A stretch of DNA of 64,000 nucleotides from an uncultured Dysgonomonas sp. (GTDB lineage Bacteria > Bacteroidota > Bacteroidia > Bacteroidales > Dysgonomonadaceae), in the NCBI RefSeq assembly GCF_900079725.1, contig NZ_LT599032.1:4274054-4338053 (forward strand). Direction: 5' to 3'. Made by a program: the position numbers and the translations under genes. The notes beneath the pieces were generated by a model. It ran no database searches. It was not told the origin of the DNA and worked only from the letters and a program-made list of their open reading frames with translations. Every line of letters starts with the position of its first letter. Within the stretch, counting starts at the first letter, position 1. Shown in pieces: positions 35,113 to 44,145 of the stretch.

Positions 35113-36066
35113 TTAGCTATATATCACATCTATGATCCGTTTCATATCTTCCTCGTTATACCTATGGTCGCAAGGTAAAGGTAGCAGATAATTTACAATC
35201 CTGTATTCGGCAGAATCTTTTTGTACCAAGTCCAGTGTTGCTTTCCAGTATGTAGATACAAAAATCTTATTGTCTATCAGCTTTTTTCTCAGATCAGGGT
35301 CTTCTGAGTAAAACATATAGCTGAGCGGACAAGTATCTTCGGGGAAGTTGTCGAACTCATATATATTGTCTTTACCCAAGACTGAATGCAGATACTTGAA
35401 GTTGCTTATCTGTCTTTGTTTCAGATTCTCATAGTCTATATTCGCCAGCAAGGCATTTGCCAGATTAGACATTCTTTTTATCGGCTGATCAATGAGACTG
35501 GCGCAATAGTCGAGATAATCCTGATAGGCTGCACCCGCATTCCCATATTCGATACGCTTCATCAGGTGCGTCATATGCGGAATGGCATTATCCTTCCCGA
35601 ATACTTCATCCAGCAATGTATCTGTATAAAGGTATGCACCATCGGGTAGTCCAAAAAACTTGCGTGGAGAGTAGATTGTATCTATTCCTTCATATGGACG
35701 GGAATAGAATGCATGGGTATTATCCACAATGAGTTGCTTGCCAAACCTCCGGACTAGTTTTTCGACTGTATTGCATTTGATTCCATATATGTCTGAGTAA
35801 AGGAATACTTCATCCCCGGCCAGTTTCTTATCGAAGATCGGGTCTATTTTGAAATCGACGGAGTAGAATTCACACTCGATACCTAATTTCTTTATAGGCT
35901 CCCATATTACCTCCGAGTTGAGATATGGTATATATATCTTCTTATACTTTTTTGCTCTCAGAATATATTCAAGGCAATTACGGGCAGTATTCAGTTGTAC
36001 TGCTCCTTTGTGATAATGCTCGCCTTTGCGGAGCTGAAGTTCGAAGTATCCTCCTATTTCTTTCAT
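35113..36066 (-). CDS. DegT-like PLP aminotransferase-fold protein
   Basis: The 317-residue protein follows the DegT/DnrJ order but is shorter and diverged. It has QLNTARNCLEYILRAKKYKKIYIPYLNS, FYSVDFKIDPIFD, LIVDNTHAFYSRPYEGIDTIYSPRKFFGLPDGAYLYTD and a C-terminal PLSYMFYSEDPDLRKKLIDNKIFVSTYWK. In SPRKFFGLPDGA the Lys is in the place of the PLP lysine and the Asp of VDNTHAF fits the pyridine-binding Asp. It may act on a keto-sugar nucleotide or be catalytically altered. A 65-base gap with TTAGCCATTAGCCATTAGC repeats separates it from wbqC. Confidence 0.72.
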   Translation of the reverse strand: MKEIGGYFELQLRKGEHYHKGAVQLNTARNCLEYILRAKKYKKIYIPYLNSEVIWEPIKKLGIECEFYSVDFKIDPIFDKKLAGDEVFLYSDIYGIKCNTVEKLVRRFGKQLIVDNTHAFYSRPYEGIDTIYSPRKFFGLPDGAYLYTDTLLDEVFGKDNAIPHMTHLMKRIEYGNAGAAYQDYLDYCASLIDQPIKRMSNLANALLANIDYENLKQRQISNFKYLHSVLGKDNIYEFDNFPEDTCPLSYMFYSEDPDLRKKLIDNKIFVSTYWKATLDLVQKDSAEYRIVNYLLPLPCDHRYNEEDMKRIIDVIYS

Positions 36067-36131
36067 CGTTAAAAGCCTTTAGCTCCTAGCCATTAGCCAT
36101 TAGCTTCTCACTATATTGGCACATTGGCATA
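36067..36131. repeat. Short AGCCATT tandem repeat in the polysaccharide operon
   Basis: The gap holds TAGCCATTAGCCATTAGC and CACTATATTGGCACATTGGCA. Similar AGCTATTAGC-type pieces are at about 14016-14040, 14335-14366 and 56459-56480. It is one of the few wide gaps inside the operon. Confidence 0.45.
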
Positions 36132-36830
36132 TCAGTTAATTAGTTTATAGTCATTTAGCATACTCTTTATTTTCTCCACCGGATTGAACATCATTACATC
36201 CAATATAGAAAGCCAGGGTACAAATTCATTTGCGAATTGCTTATACTCAATCGGATTGGAGGAAATAAAATGCAGGCTTATATCTTCTTTCTTGAATGCA
36301 TCGGAAGAATATAACTCTTGTCCCCCAATTGCATTATAATAATCCGTAGCATTCAGTTCCTTACAGATTGCAATTACTTTATCCTGCCCTTTTAGTGAAT
36401 GGTCGACATTGAGGGAAGAGGATATAATTATCTCTGTATTAATTTCCAAATATCTGCATATTTTGCGAACAGAGTTATCTATATAATGAAACAGATTGTT
36501 ATCGTCGAAATTGACGATTCTCTCTGTTAAAGGCATTACCTGTTCAAGATAAGGAGCTTTCCTATAAGATTCTCTTATTTGATTTAATAATTTCTTTTTA
36601 TCGAAACCAACAGATAAACTTCGTTCTTTGACATCCAGATAATCCGAATCTTTTTCCAGCGGAATAGTAATCATCAAATCTTTACCGTTTTGCAGAATCC
36701 GGTTCCTGTTAATCCAGCCTTTCTTGGTATATTGAATATTGTCGTATATCACATATTTATCAACAGCATTCAGCAATTGAAAATATCCGATATACGGCAA
36801 AAAGTAAGGCTGCATTATCCCCAGCCTCAT
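36132..36830 (-). CDS. WbqC family protein
   Basis: The 232-residue protein begins MRLGIMQPYFLPYIGYFQLLNAVDKYVIYDNIQYTKKGWINRNRIL, which is diagnostic for the WbqC-like family of O-antigen and capsule clusters. LNVDHSLKGQDKVIAICKELNATDYYNAIGGQELYSSDAF and FVPWLSILDVMMFNP follow. The reaction is unproven; a role in acylation or amidation of aminosugars beside DegT aminotransferases has been suggested by context. The ATG overlaps the TGA of the preceding aminotransferase gene (ATGA), which favours this start over the TTG three codons upstream. Confidence 0.9.
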   Translation of the reverse strand: MRLGIMQPYFLPYIGYFQLLNAVDKYVIYDNIQYTKKGWINRNRILQNGKDLMITIPLEKDSDYLDVKERSLSVGFDKKKLLNQIRESYRKAPYLEQVMPLTERIVNFDDNNLFHYIDNSVRKICRYLEINTEIIISSSLNVDHSLKGQDKVIAICKELNATDYYNAIGGQELYSSDAFKKEDISLHFISSNPIEYKQFANEFVPWLSILDVMMFNPVEKIKSMLNDYKLIN

Positions 36831-37948
36831 TTCTTCCAAGGTTTATTTTTTATTAAATCGCAGATTCGGCGCACTTCGTCAAATTCCAGATTGGCATATA
36901 TAGGAAGGCATACGATTTCTTTTGATACCTGCCCTGCTATCGGGAGGTTAGCCACGCTTGCCGACGGTAATCCTTTGTATGTAGGGAAATCGCTGATAAG
37001 CGGGTAGAAGTAGCGGCGTCCGAAAATATCATATTCCTGTAATTTGAAATAAAGTTCGTCCCGGTTCATGCCGTATTCTGCCGTATTGATGCGCACAGGA
37101 TAATACGGGTAGGTGTGCTGTACTCCTTCGGCTACTTCCATGTAAGATACTCCAGGGATATCTTTCAGCAGGCTATCATATAATTTTGCCAATTCCAGGC
37201 GTTTGGCTATATAGCTGTCAACATATTTGAGCTGAAGGGACCCGTAAGCTGCTTGTAACTCATTCATCTTGGCATTGATACCCGGTTCTATGACAGTGGT
37301 TTCGTTGCGGAACCCGAAGTTCTTGAGTAAGTCGATGCGTTGCTTGGTCTTTTCATCCTGACAAACGATAGCACCGCCTTCAATCGTGTTATATACTTTT
37401 GTGGCATGGAAACTCAGTATGGAAAGGTCGCCCCAGTTCATCACCGACTGTCCGTCTTTCTTTACTGAAAAAGCATGGGCTGCATCATAGATTACACGCA
37501 GGCCGTATATATCGGCGATACGTTGTATTTCCTCTACATTGCAAGGATTGCCATATACATGCACAGGCATGATCGCTGTTGTTTGCGGTGTTATGGCCGC
37601 TTCGATCTTTGCCGGGTCTATATTGTAATATTTATCGTCGATGTCCACAAATACAGGCTTTATATTATTCCACCAAAGGGAATGGGTGGTAGCGACAAAG
37701 CTGAACGGCGTAGTAATTACTTCTCCTGTTATACGCAGAGCCTGCAATGCTGTAATGAGAGCCAGTGTTCCGTTAGAGAATACCGAGATATATTTCACAC
37801 CGAGATAATCGGCCAGTTCCTGCTCAAACTGTTGGTGAAAAGGCCCGTTGTTGGTCAATATTTTATTGTCCCATATCTGTTGCAGATAAGGGATGAATTC
37901 TTCTAATGGCGGTAGTGCCGGTTGCGTTACAAATATTTGTTTACTCAT
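36827..37948 (-). CDS. DegT/DnrJ/EryC1/StrS family sugar aminotransferase
   Basis: The 373-residue PLP enzyme has FSNGTLALITALQAL (56-70), TTPFSFVATTHSLWWNNIKPVFVDID, VIYDAAHAFSV (Asp for PLP nitrogen), LSFHATKVYNTIEGGAIVC (Schiff-base Lys) and NAKMNELQAAYGSLQLKYVD. It most likely transaminates a 3- or 4-keto NDP-sugar to give an amino sugar for the polysaccharide. No NDP-sugar dehydratase lies in the window, so the keto substrate must come from genes elsewhere. wbqC overlaps its stop, and the two are probably functionally linked. Confidence 0.92.
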   Translation of the reverse strand: MSKQIFVTQPALPPLEEFIPYLQQIWDNKILTNNGPFHQQFEQELADYLGVKYISVFSNGTLALITALQALRITGEVITTPFSFVATTHSLWWNNIKPVFVDIDDKYYNIDPAKIEAAITPQTTAIMPVHVYGNPCNVEEIQRIADIYGLRVIYDAAHAFSVKKDGQSVMNWGDLSILSFHATKVYNTIEGGAIVCQDEKTKQRIDLLKNFGFRNETTVIEPGINAKMNELQAAYGSLQLKYVDSYIAKRLELAKLYDSLLKDIPGVSYMEVAEGVQHTYPYYPVRINTAEYGMNRDELYFKLQEYDIFGRRYFYPLISDFPTYKGLPSASVANLPIAGQVSKEIVCLPIYANLEFDEVRRICDLIKNKPWKK

Positions 37949-37960
37949 AATCTTTGTTTT

Positions 37961-38809
37961 CTAAAGTTTCCGGTATATTTTCCTAATAAAACCCGGGGTA
38001 ATGTTTTTTATACGTCCCCGTAGCGATTTGTCGCCATAGAGTAGTATTTCCAGCCTCCGTTTATGTTTTGTAAAAGCTTTTGTATATTTATAGTTGAAGT
38101 ATTTGTCGTACTCGTTTATGAATTCAATGATTCGCAGATATTGCGTTTTATCGTCCATCTTCGACCATTGGCCGTTGTCATGTATACGATAAGCCGACGT
38201 AACATCTTCAAGATAGAGTAAAGGTCCGAATTGTCCCATATACATTCCCAGCATCCAGTCGGCAATTTCCATATCGAACAGCCTGGGATCAAGGTTTTGC
38301 ACATGCTTTCCCTTGAAAACACAACATGACAGGTTACCTATCTTGTTTCCCAAAGCCAGTTGCTCGGTGGTAATGAGTTCATAATCATTATTTGCTGTCC
38401 AATCGAATATTTCGTCTCTGTCTTGGTCGATAAACAGACGCAGGTGCCTGTTGTAACTCATCGAAGATTTGGGTTCGACTTCAAGATGGTCTATGTGATT
38501 TTGTAAATGATTCGGCTTCAGCCAATAATCATCTCCTTCCATAATGGCTACATAATCACCAGTGCAGGCGGCAAAAGCTTGCTGGTAATTTTTATTATAG
38601 CCTACATTATGGGATTTTTGAAGGTGTATGAATTTGAACCCGGTCTTATTCTCGTATTCTTTTATGATATTCACTGTATTATCAGTAGAACAATCGTCAG
38701 CCACAATAATCTCTACATCATGCACAGTTTCCTGCATCAGTATGCTTTCGAGCGTCTGAGGCATATATGCAGCCTGATTATAAGTGATGAGTATGACGTT
38801 TATCTTCAT
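37961..38809 (-). CDS. GT2 glycosyltransferase
   Basis: The 282-residue protein has INVILITYNQAAYMPQTLESILMQETVHDVEIIVADDCSTDNTVNII and AIMEGDDYWLKPNHLQNHIDHLE, the same subgroup as the 34.2-35.1 kb enzyme. EGDD provides the metal site. The C-terminal part (NEYDKYFNYKYTKAFTKHKRRLEILLYGDKSLRGRIK) is basic and could lie against the membrane. It is 12 bases upstream of the aminotransferase gene, within the operon. Specificity is unknown. Confidence 0.88.
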   Translation of the reverse strand: MKINVILITYNQAAYMPQTLESILMQETVHDVEIIVADDCSTDNTVNIIKEYENKTGFKFIHLQKSHNVGYNKNYQQAFAACTGDYVAIMEGDDYWLKPNHLQNHIDHLEVEPKSSMSYNRHLRLFIDQDRDEIFDWTANNDYELITTEQLALGNKIGNLSCCVFKGKHVQNLDPRLFDMEIADWMLGMYMGQFGPLLYLEDVTSAYRIHDNGQWSKMDDKTQYLRIIEFINEYDKYFNYKYTKAFTKHKRRLEILLYGDKSLRGRIKNITPGFIRKIYRKL

Positions 38810-38820
38810 AATAGTTTGTA

Positions 38821-39699
38821 TCAGTCCTTTTCTCCGGAAAAAATCCGTCGGAATACTTTCCTGAAAAATTTGAACGGTGAATAAAAGAAGTCTCCTATCT
38901 TATATTCTATCGATTTTTTGTATAAATCAGCCTCCCATTTATAATAGGTAGCTTCAATATGATTTCTTAGAGGGTTGGTGTATTCGAGGAACAAAGGTAC
39001 ATGATTCTTGAAGATTTGTAGTAATAATCGCTCATTTTTCTCTTTGTCAAGGGACGAAAGCATCGAAACCTCTTTTATGCGATAGTAGAAATGGTATTTT
39101 TCCAATTTTACGACTTTGTCTTCTTCTTTGATAAATCCCAGCCAAAAGTCCCAATCTTCGAGCCCTCCTGCCATATTGGTATTGTAACCTCCTGTTTGCA
39201 GGAAATCACTTCGCCTGTATATCCCCGAGCAGAATATAGGGTTCTCGGTGAATAATCTTTTATAGTTATAGTCGGGGGTTTTAAGCTTTTGGTTTTTCGT
39301 CCCGAATAAGATGAGATTGCTATAAACGACCTTCACTTTCGGATCTTCTTCGAGAACATCCACAGCTTCGCTAATATATTGGGGGCTTATCTTATCATCA
39401 GAATCCAATGGCAGGATGTATTTTCCTGAAGCATGTTTTATGCCGAAATTGCGGGCGTCGGACAGTCCGCCGTTCTCTTTTCTGAAATATCTGAAACGCT
39501 GATCTTTTTCTGTCCACTGTGCGGCTACTTCGCGGGTATTATCAGGTGAACCGTCATCTATTATAATGCATTCCCAATCAGTATAGTCCTGCTCTAATAT
39601 CGATTGTAGTGTTTCCGGTAGGTATTCGGCCTGATTGTAACAGGGAATGATTACCGAAATCGAGGGTAGGGGAGTTGTCTTATTTATAGTTTCAGCCAT
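38821..39699 (-). CDS. GT2 glycosyltransferase
   Basis: The 292-residue protein has SVIIPCYNQAEYLPETLQSILEQDYTDWECIIIDDGSPDNTREVAAQW, the GKYILPLDSDDKISPQYI acidic motif and AGGLEDWDFWLGFIKEED, where the ED pair acts as catalytic base in GT2 enzymes. It ends in a basic tail near FFRKVFRRIFSGEKD. It overlaps the next upstream gene by 16 nt. This strand order indicates a compact operon. Acceptor and donor are unknown. Confidence 0.88.
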   Translation of the reverse strand: MAETINKTTPLPSISVIIPCYNQAEYLPETLQSILEQDYTDWECIIIDDGSPDNTREVAAQWTEKDQRFRYFRKENGGLSDARNFGIKHASGKYILPLDSDDKISPQYISEAVDVLEEDPKVKVVYSNLILFGTKNQKLKTPDYNYKRLFTENPIFCSGIYRRSDFLQTGGYNTNMAGGLEDWDFWLGFIKEEDKVVKLEKYHFYYRIKEVSMLSSLDKEKNERLLLQIFKNHVPLFLEYTNPLRNHIEATYYKWEADLYKKSIEYKIGDFFYSPFKFFRKVFRRIFSGEKD

Positions 39700-40484
39700 T
39701 TCAATAATCCTATCTTTTTAAGAAACCTAACGCTTACAGATGTCTTCAGTTTGTACAGTTCCTGTTTTTTCTCTATCCAGCCAATGTACAAGCTTTGATA
39801 TAGTGGGTATATAGTAGCAATATGATTATTCCTTTCGTCTGTTAATATATGGCGGTTTTGACTATCGGAGCTCATTCCGTCAAGATAGAATGTAGAGAAA
39901 CAATCATCGATATGTTTATATGAAGCATTATTAAGGCAGATAGCATCGATAAAGAAAGCCCAGTCGGAAGCTATTCTCATCTGCTCCGAATAACCGCCAT
40001 AATCGATCAGGGCATTTCTTTTTATAAAAGTACCCATATGTGGGAGTCCGTCTTCAATCAGGTATTTAAAATCTATATAATCAGGATAGAACTTGATAAA
40101 CTTATTGTTGTTTGTTGTATCACAAATTTCGAGGTTGTAATAGATTATATCCTCTCCTGTCAGTTTATCAATAATTCCAGTCAGTCCGGCATCTTTAAGG
40201 AGGGTATCCCCGCTATTGAGAAAAAGGAGGTATTCTCCGTTGGCGTGTTTAATACCTTTGTTCATTGCATTATATACGCCATTGTCGGGTTTGCTAATCC
40301 AATAGGTTATGTGACTGCTGTATTCTTCTATTATATCTTTACTGGTATCGGAAGAACCTCCATCTATAACGATATATTCAATTCCGGAACAATCTTGCGA
40401 GATAACGCTTTCAATTGTCCGCTTCAGGCCTATGGCATTGTTGTAATTGATTGTTATAATGGATAATTTCATATGTTTAGTCAT
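39684..40484 (-). CDS. GT2 glycosyltransferase (WcaA-like)
   Basis: The 266-residue protein has MKLSIITINYNNAIGLKRTIESVISQDCSGIEYIVIDGGSSDTSKDII, KGIKHANGEYLLFLNSGDTLL and IASDWAFFIDAI. It resembles the last gene of the operon (33.4-34.2 kb) in both wording and order, so they may be paralogues using related sugars. The ATG used (MTKHMKLSI) overlaps the preceding gene by 8 nt; the internal ATG at 40472 would remove the overlap. Cytosolic. Confidence 0.88.
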   Translation of the reverse strand: MTKHMKLSIITINYNNAIGLKRTIESVISQDCSGIEYIVIDGGSSDTSKDIIEEYSSHITYWISKPDNGVYNAMNKGIKHANGEYLLFLNSGDTLLKDAGLTGIIDKLTGEDIIYYNLEICDTTNNNKFIKFYPDYIDFKYLIEDGLPHMGTFIKRNALIDYGGYSEQMRIASDWAFFIDAICLNNASYKHIDDCFSTFYLDGMSSDSQNRHILTDERNNHIATIYPLYQSLYIGWIEKKQELYKLKTSVSVRFLKKIGLLKWLKL

Positions 40485-41310
40485 ATTTTATGAAGGGTTG
40501 CCAAAATTCGGATTCATACTTTAGCCAAGCATGACATCCAAATGGTAATCTATTATCATTCATCTCATATAATAAAGACGGGTTTGTTTCAAAACTAAAT
40601 TTCAAAGCCTCTTCTACAGGTGCTACTTTATAATCAAAAATAGAAGGTACATTTAATGCCCAAACACCATCTTCTTGCATTTTAGGCTCACGATCAGAGA
40701 TTAATTCATAGAAAGTATATCCATTGGACTTTTTCAAATTCAATAGTGCCCTGAATAAGATAAAGGCTCCATAAAACGATGTGAGTTTGTTGATCTTCAG
40801 TTGTGTATATAAAGTGTTGTATTTTTTTAATCTGTCTAACTTATTTAAAACAGATAATGAGGTTTGTATATTTCTGAGAGAAAAGCCTCCATTTCCCACT
40901 CCTTTAAATTTTTTGGTAGGTTTTTTCCAGCCTTCAAACCAAGGGGCTCCAATATAATCATATCCTTGCCGGCACCAATACTCTAATTCATCCCTAAATA
41001 CGTAGGCGTCAAGTTGATAAATCAACATATATTCGTAAGCTATAAATCGTTGATACAATTGCTTGCTCAACATTAATTTATTATAACCTGATAAACTCTC
41101 AAAATATGCCTTATCAAAATATTCTATCGAAAAATCGACTTTGAATGTTTGCAATATGTCTTTGTACCAGTCTATATTTAATTCGCTGAATGTAACGATA
41201 CAAAGCGGATGTTTTGATAATATCTTGATGCACTGCCTGAATGATATCTCTTCATATCTATCGGGTAATGGTTTATATACAGGTATAATGACTACTGCTT
41301 GTTTTGGCAT
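40477..41310 (-). CDS. DUF5672 family protein, probable glycosyltransferase
   Basis: The 277-residue protein starts KQAVVIIPVYKPLPDRYEEISFRQCIKIL and contains NKLMLSKQLYQRFIAYEYMLIYQLDAYVFRDELEYWCRQGYDYIGAPWFEGW and VGNGGFSLRNIQTSL, the family's hallmark YDYIGAPW and GNGGFSLR motifs. LDAYVF provides a DxD-like acidic site. DUF5672 proteins appear in capsule and LPS clusters and are thought to be GT-A glycosyltransferases, though without a proven reaction here. From here to about 51.5 kb the coding sequence looks more A+T-rich than the genes on either side. Confidence 0.82.
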   Translation of the reverse strand: MPKQAVVIIPVYKPLPDRYEEISFRQCIKILSKHPLCIVTFSELNIDWYKDILQTFKVDFSIEYFDKAYFESLSGYNKLMLSKQLYQRFIAYEYMLIYQLDAYVFRDELEYWCRQGYDYIGAPWFEGWKKPTKKFKGVGNGGFSLRNIQTSLSVLNKLDRLKKYNTLYTQLKINKLTSFYGAFILFRALLNLKKSNGYTFYELISDREPKMQEDGVWALNVPSIFDYKVAPVEEALKFSFETNPSLLYEMNDNRLPFGCHAWLKYESEFWQPFIKYD

Positions 41311-41352
41311 ATTTTGGGTTTTAATATTTTATATATTAGAGTTTGTGCCAAT

Positions 41353-42192
41353 TTATATATGTAACATTTGTCTGATTTTATTAATCGGTTTTAATATGCT
41401 GTGACCCAACCTATAAGATCGTGAGTGATATATTGTATATCTGACATAATGGATATAGCCTTCAAAATCTAACAAAGGATAATTATTGGGATTCAGATTT
41501 CTTCTTAAGCAAGTATCATGACGAACAATTAAATTCCAGTAAATTGCCTTATCAATAGATGCGGATATTCCATTTTTGTGAGAACGATATTTATAAGTAA
41601 ATTTATTTAATATATAAACATCTCCTGTTTCTTCTAATCTAAAGTAAAGGTCCTGATCTACGGCTAATTGATAGTTGGGAGAAATACCTGTGGTCTTATC
41701 ATAACAGCTCTTTTTGAATGAAGCAAAATGCTCAGGTCCATAATCTCTATTCGTAAAATATGATTTATTTTCGCTTATAATTAATAATCGGCATTCTGAT
41801 TTTATTTCCAAATTTTCATTACAGAAATAGAACCGAGAAAACACTAATGAAACCTCAGGCTTTTCGGTATGAATTTTTACCATATCGGCTAGAGCATTCG
41901 GCAATAACGCATCATCAGGATCTAGAAAACCACAGATTTTACCAGTAGCCATTTCTACACATTTTCTTTTTGTGAATCCGGCTCCATGATTTTCATTATT
42001 GTAGTATATTTTTATACGGTCATCATTTTTTAATTGATTGTATATCGTAAATGAATTGTCTTCTGAATGATCGTCCACGATTATAACTTCCCAATTGTTA
42101 TATGATTGCCTATAAATACTTTCCAAGGCTTCTTCAAGGAAACAGCCATTGTTGTAGTTAGCTATTAAAATGGAAAATAAGGGTGTTGTCAT
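41353..42192 (-). CDS. GT2 glycosyltransferase
   Basis: The 279-residue protein has LFSILIANYNNGCFLEEALESIYRQSYNNWEVIIVDDHSEDNSFTIY, ATGKICGFLDPDDALLPNALADMV (DPDD metal motif) and QLAVDQDLYFRLEETGDVYIL. The C-terminal segment (LGHSILKPINKIRQMLHI) is amphipathic and basic. 63 bases separate it from the preceding double glycosyltransferase gene, a wider gap than most in the operon. Sugar unknown. Confidence 0.88.
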   Translation of the reverse strand: MTTPLFSILIANYNNGCFLEEALESIYRQSYNNWEVIIVDDHSEDNSFTIYNQLKNDDRIKIYYNNENHGAGFTKRKCVEMATGKICGFLDPDDALLPNALADMVKIHTEKPEVSLVFSRFYFCNENLEIKSECRLLIISENKSYFTNRDYGPEHFASFKKSCYDKTTGISPNYQLAVDQDLYFRLEETGDVYILNKFTYKYRSHKNGISASIDKAIYWNLIVRHDTCLRRNLNPNNYPLLDFEGYIHYVRYTIYHSRSYRLGHSILKPINKIRQMLHI

Positions 42193-42255
42193 CTCGATTG
42201 TAAATGTTATTAATGATTCAGTATTAATTTGGACAGGGAAAACAAGTCACAATTT

Positions 42256-44142
42256 TTACATCAATAATTTATATATATCATATTTAGAAAAGACATTTTT
42301 TATTTGCTCATCATTTTTTGTAATATTAATATTCCATAGAGCTGTTTCATCCTGAATATCATTATTTAATATGGTATAGTCTATTCCGTTTACATTATGG
42401 GTATATACTTTTCTAGAGAATGTTCCTTTTAGTAAGGACATTGCCTTAAACCATATATCATCAGCTGTGGGACAAAGCACCATGAATAATTTTTCATTTG
42501 TAACATCCTCGTGTAAACAATGAGGGGGGTATAAAATGCCTCCAACTCCGGTCGGAAAATTTAGCTTGTCAGTGAGGGTGTTATTGATAAAAAAGTCCCA
42601 TCGGGTATAGCTGTCCAATATTCCGTCTTTTGTGATTTTCATTTTGTGTCCACGACAAAAGTGAATTAAATCAGGATCTTTTCGATAAGAGTGCAATAAA
42701 TTTTCGATCAGATCTTGTTGGTAAGCAACATCGTCATCTATTGTAATAATGATACTATCCGGATATTTCTGCAATGCCGGCACAAGTTTTTTATAGGATT
42801 TTATATCTTCACAAAACTCGATAGTGAGTCCCCTATCTATTAATCTTTTAAGAGAAATGGGTATAGTATTCATTGTGAATTCATCTTCCGCTAACCAAAG
42901 GATTATTTTATTGGATTTTGCGGTTTGATGCATTATGCTTTCAATCGTAAGATAAACGTCATGTATCCTTTTGCCATAAGTGGTCAATGAAACAATTACT
43001 TCATGGTCAAAATATTTACTTGTTGTGACTCCGGTTGTAGTAGATTCTTCAGCTAAATGCCTGTATCGCTCAATTTTTATAAAATTTTTATTGTGTTGGA
43101 CTTCTTCATAAACTATTTCTCTAACAATCTGGTTGATATGTATAGCATTATAAATTGCTTGTTTCAATTTAGAGAACATAGATATTTTATATTTTATATT
43201 TTTTAGCTTATTCTTTCCTTCGGAAAGTGATTTAGGTAATGATAGCTGATAATATGCAATTTTGTAATACCGATGTTTACCAAATCCCGGATATAGTTGT
43301 AATGTTTTTTTATAGGCTTTTTTATATTCTTTTTGCGCTTCTCTTTTATTTACATCCGGGATCATTGACAGATACATAAAAAAATCATCATATAATTGCC
43401 TTACCGGATGTTCAAAAAAAGATTCGGTAATATTATTCAAAATGCAAAATTCGAGAAAATCATTAGCAGCCCAGATATTACATATACTGCTATGTATGCT
43501 GATTGGTCTATTAACAACGGAATCGGGACTATTGTAATAATTGTATAATACTTTATTCAATGATACAATCTTGTCGCACTTTGATATATATTTGAGTAAG
43601 AAAGCCTGATCTTCCGAATATTTTAATTTATCCGGAAATTTTATATCATTTTTTTGTATTACAGAATTTCTGAATGCATATGCCCATACAGAATGTTTAT
43701 AGTACGGTGTTTTAACAAAATTGTGGTTATTCTCCACTGTATATGGTGGCAAGTGAATATATTCTACGGATTGATTATTGATCCGTTGAGAGCCGAAAGT
43801 ATATAAATCCAGATCGAACGTTTGTATCTTTTTTATCAGAGTTTCCAACCATATAGGTTCTATCCAGTCATCAGCATCGACAAATAGAACCCATTCACCA
43901 TTAGCCATTACCAGTCCTTGATTACGCGCAGAACTTGCCCCTTTATTTTCCTGATGAAAAACCCTGATTCGATTATCCAGGATGGCATAATTATCGCAGA
44001 TTTCACCCGAACTGTCACAGCTACCATCATTCACAAGGATTAATTCAAAATCCCGAACGGATTGTGATAATACACTTTTTATACTACGCGAAAGATAATC
44101 AGCAGCATTGTATACAGGGACAATAATGGTGAATTTGCACAT
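42256..44142 (-). CDS. Double-domain glycosyltransferase (GT2 plus a second GT-A-like domain)
   Basis: The 628-residue protein has an N-terminal GT2 (KFTIIVPVYNAADYLSRSIKSVLSQSVRDFELILVNDGSCDSSGEI, then WVLFVDADDWIEPIWLETLI, to about 230). A helical linker follows, then a second domain from about 365: HEVIVSLTTYGKRIHDVYLTIESIMHQT, SIIITIDDDVAYQQDLIENLLHSYRKD, FPTGVGGILYPPHC and PTADDIWFKAMSLL. The IDDDV motif is a DxD-type metal site and the last motif a possible base. The protein may add two sugars in sequence. Fused arrangements like this are found in capsule clusters, but the second domain's family is not certain to me. Confidence 0.82.
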   Translation of the reverse strand: MCKFTIIVPVYNAADYLSRSIKSVLSQSVRDFELILVNDGSCDSSGEICDNYAILDNRIRVFHQENKGASSARNQGLVMANGEWVLFVDADDWIEPIWLETLIKKIQTFDLDLYTFGSQRINNQSVEYIHLPPYTVENNHNFVKTPYYKHSVWAYAFRNSVIQKNDIKFPDKLKYSEDQAFLLKYISKCDKIVSLNKVLYNYYNSPDSVVNRPISIHSSICNIWAANDFLEFCILNNITESFFEHPVRQLYDDFFMYLSMIPDVNKREAQKEYKKAYKKTLQLYPGFGKHRYYKIAYYQLSLPKSLSEGKNKLKNIKYKISMFSKLKQAIYNAIHINQIVREIVYEEVQHNKNFIKIERYRHLAEESTTTGVTTSKYFDHEVIVSLTTYGKRIHDVYLTIESIMHQTAKSNKIILWLAEDEFTMNTIPISLKRLIDRGLTIEFCEDIKSYKKLVPALQKYPDSIIITIDDDVAYQQDLIENLLHSYRKDPDLIHFCRGHKMKITKDGILDSYTRWDFFINNTLTDKLNFPTGVGGILYPPHCLHEDVTNEKLFMVLCPTADDIWFKAMSLLKGTFSRKVYTHNVNGIDYTILNNDIQDETALWNINITKNDEQIKNVFSKYDIYKLLM

Positions 44143-44145
44143 AAC

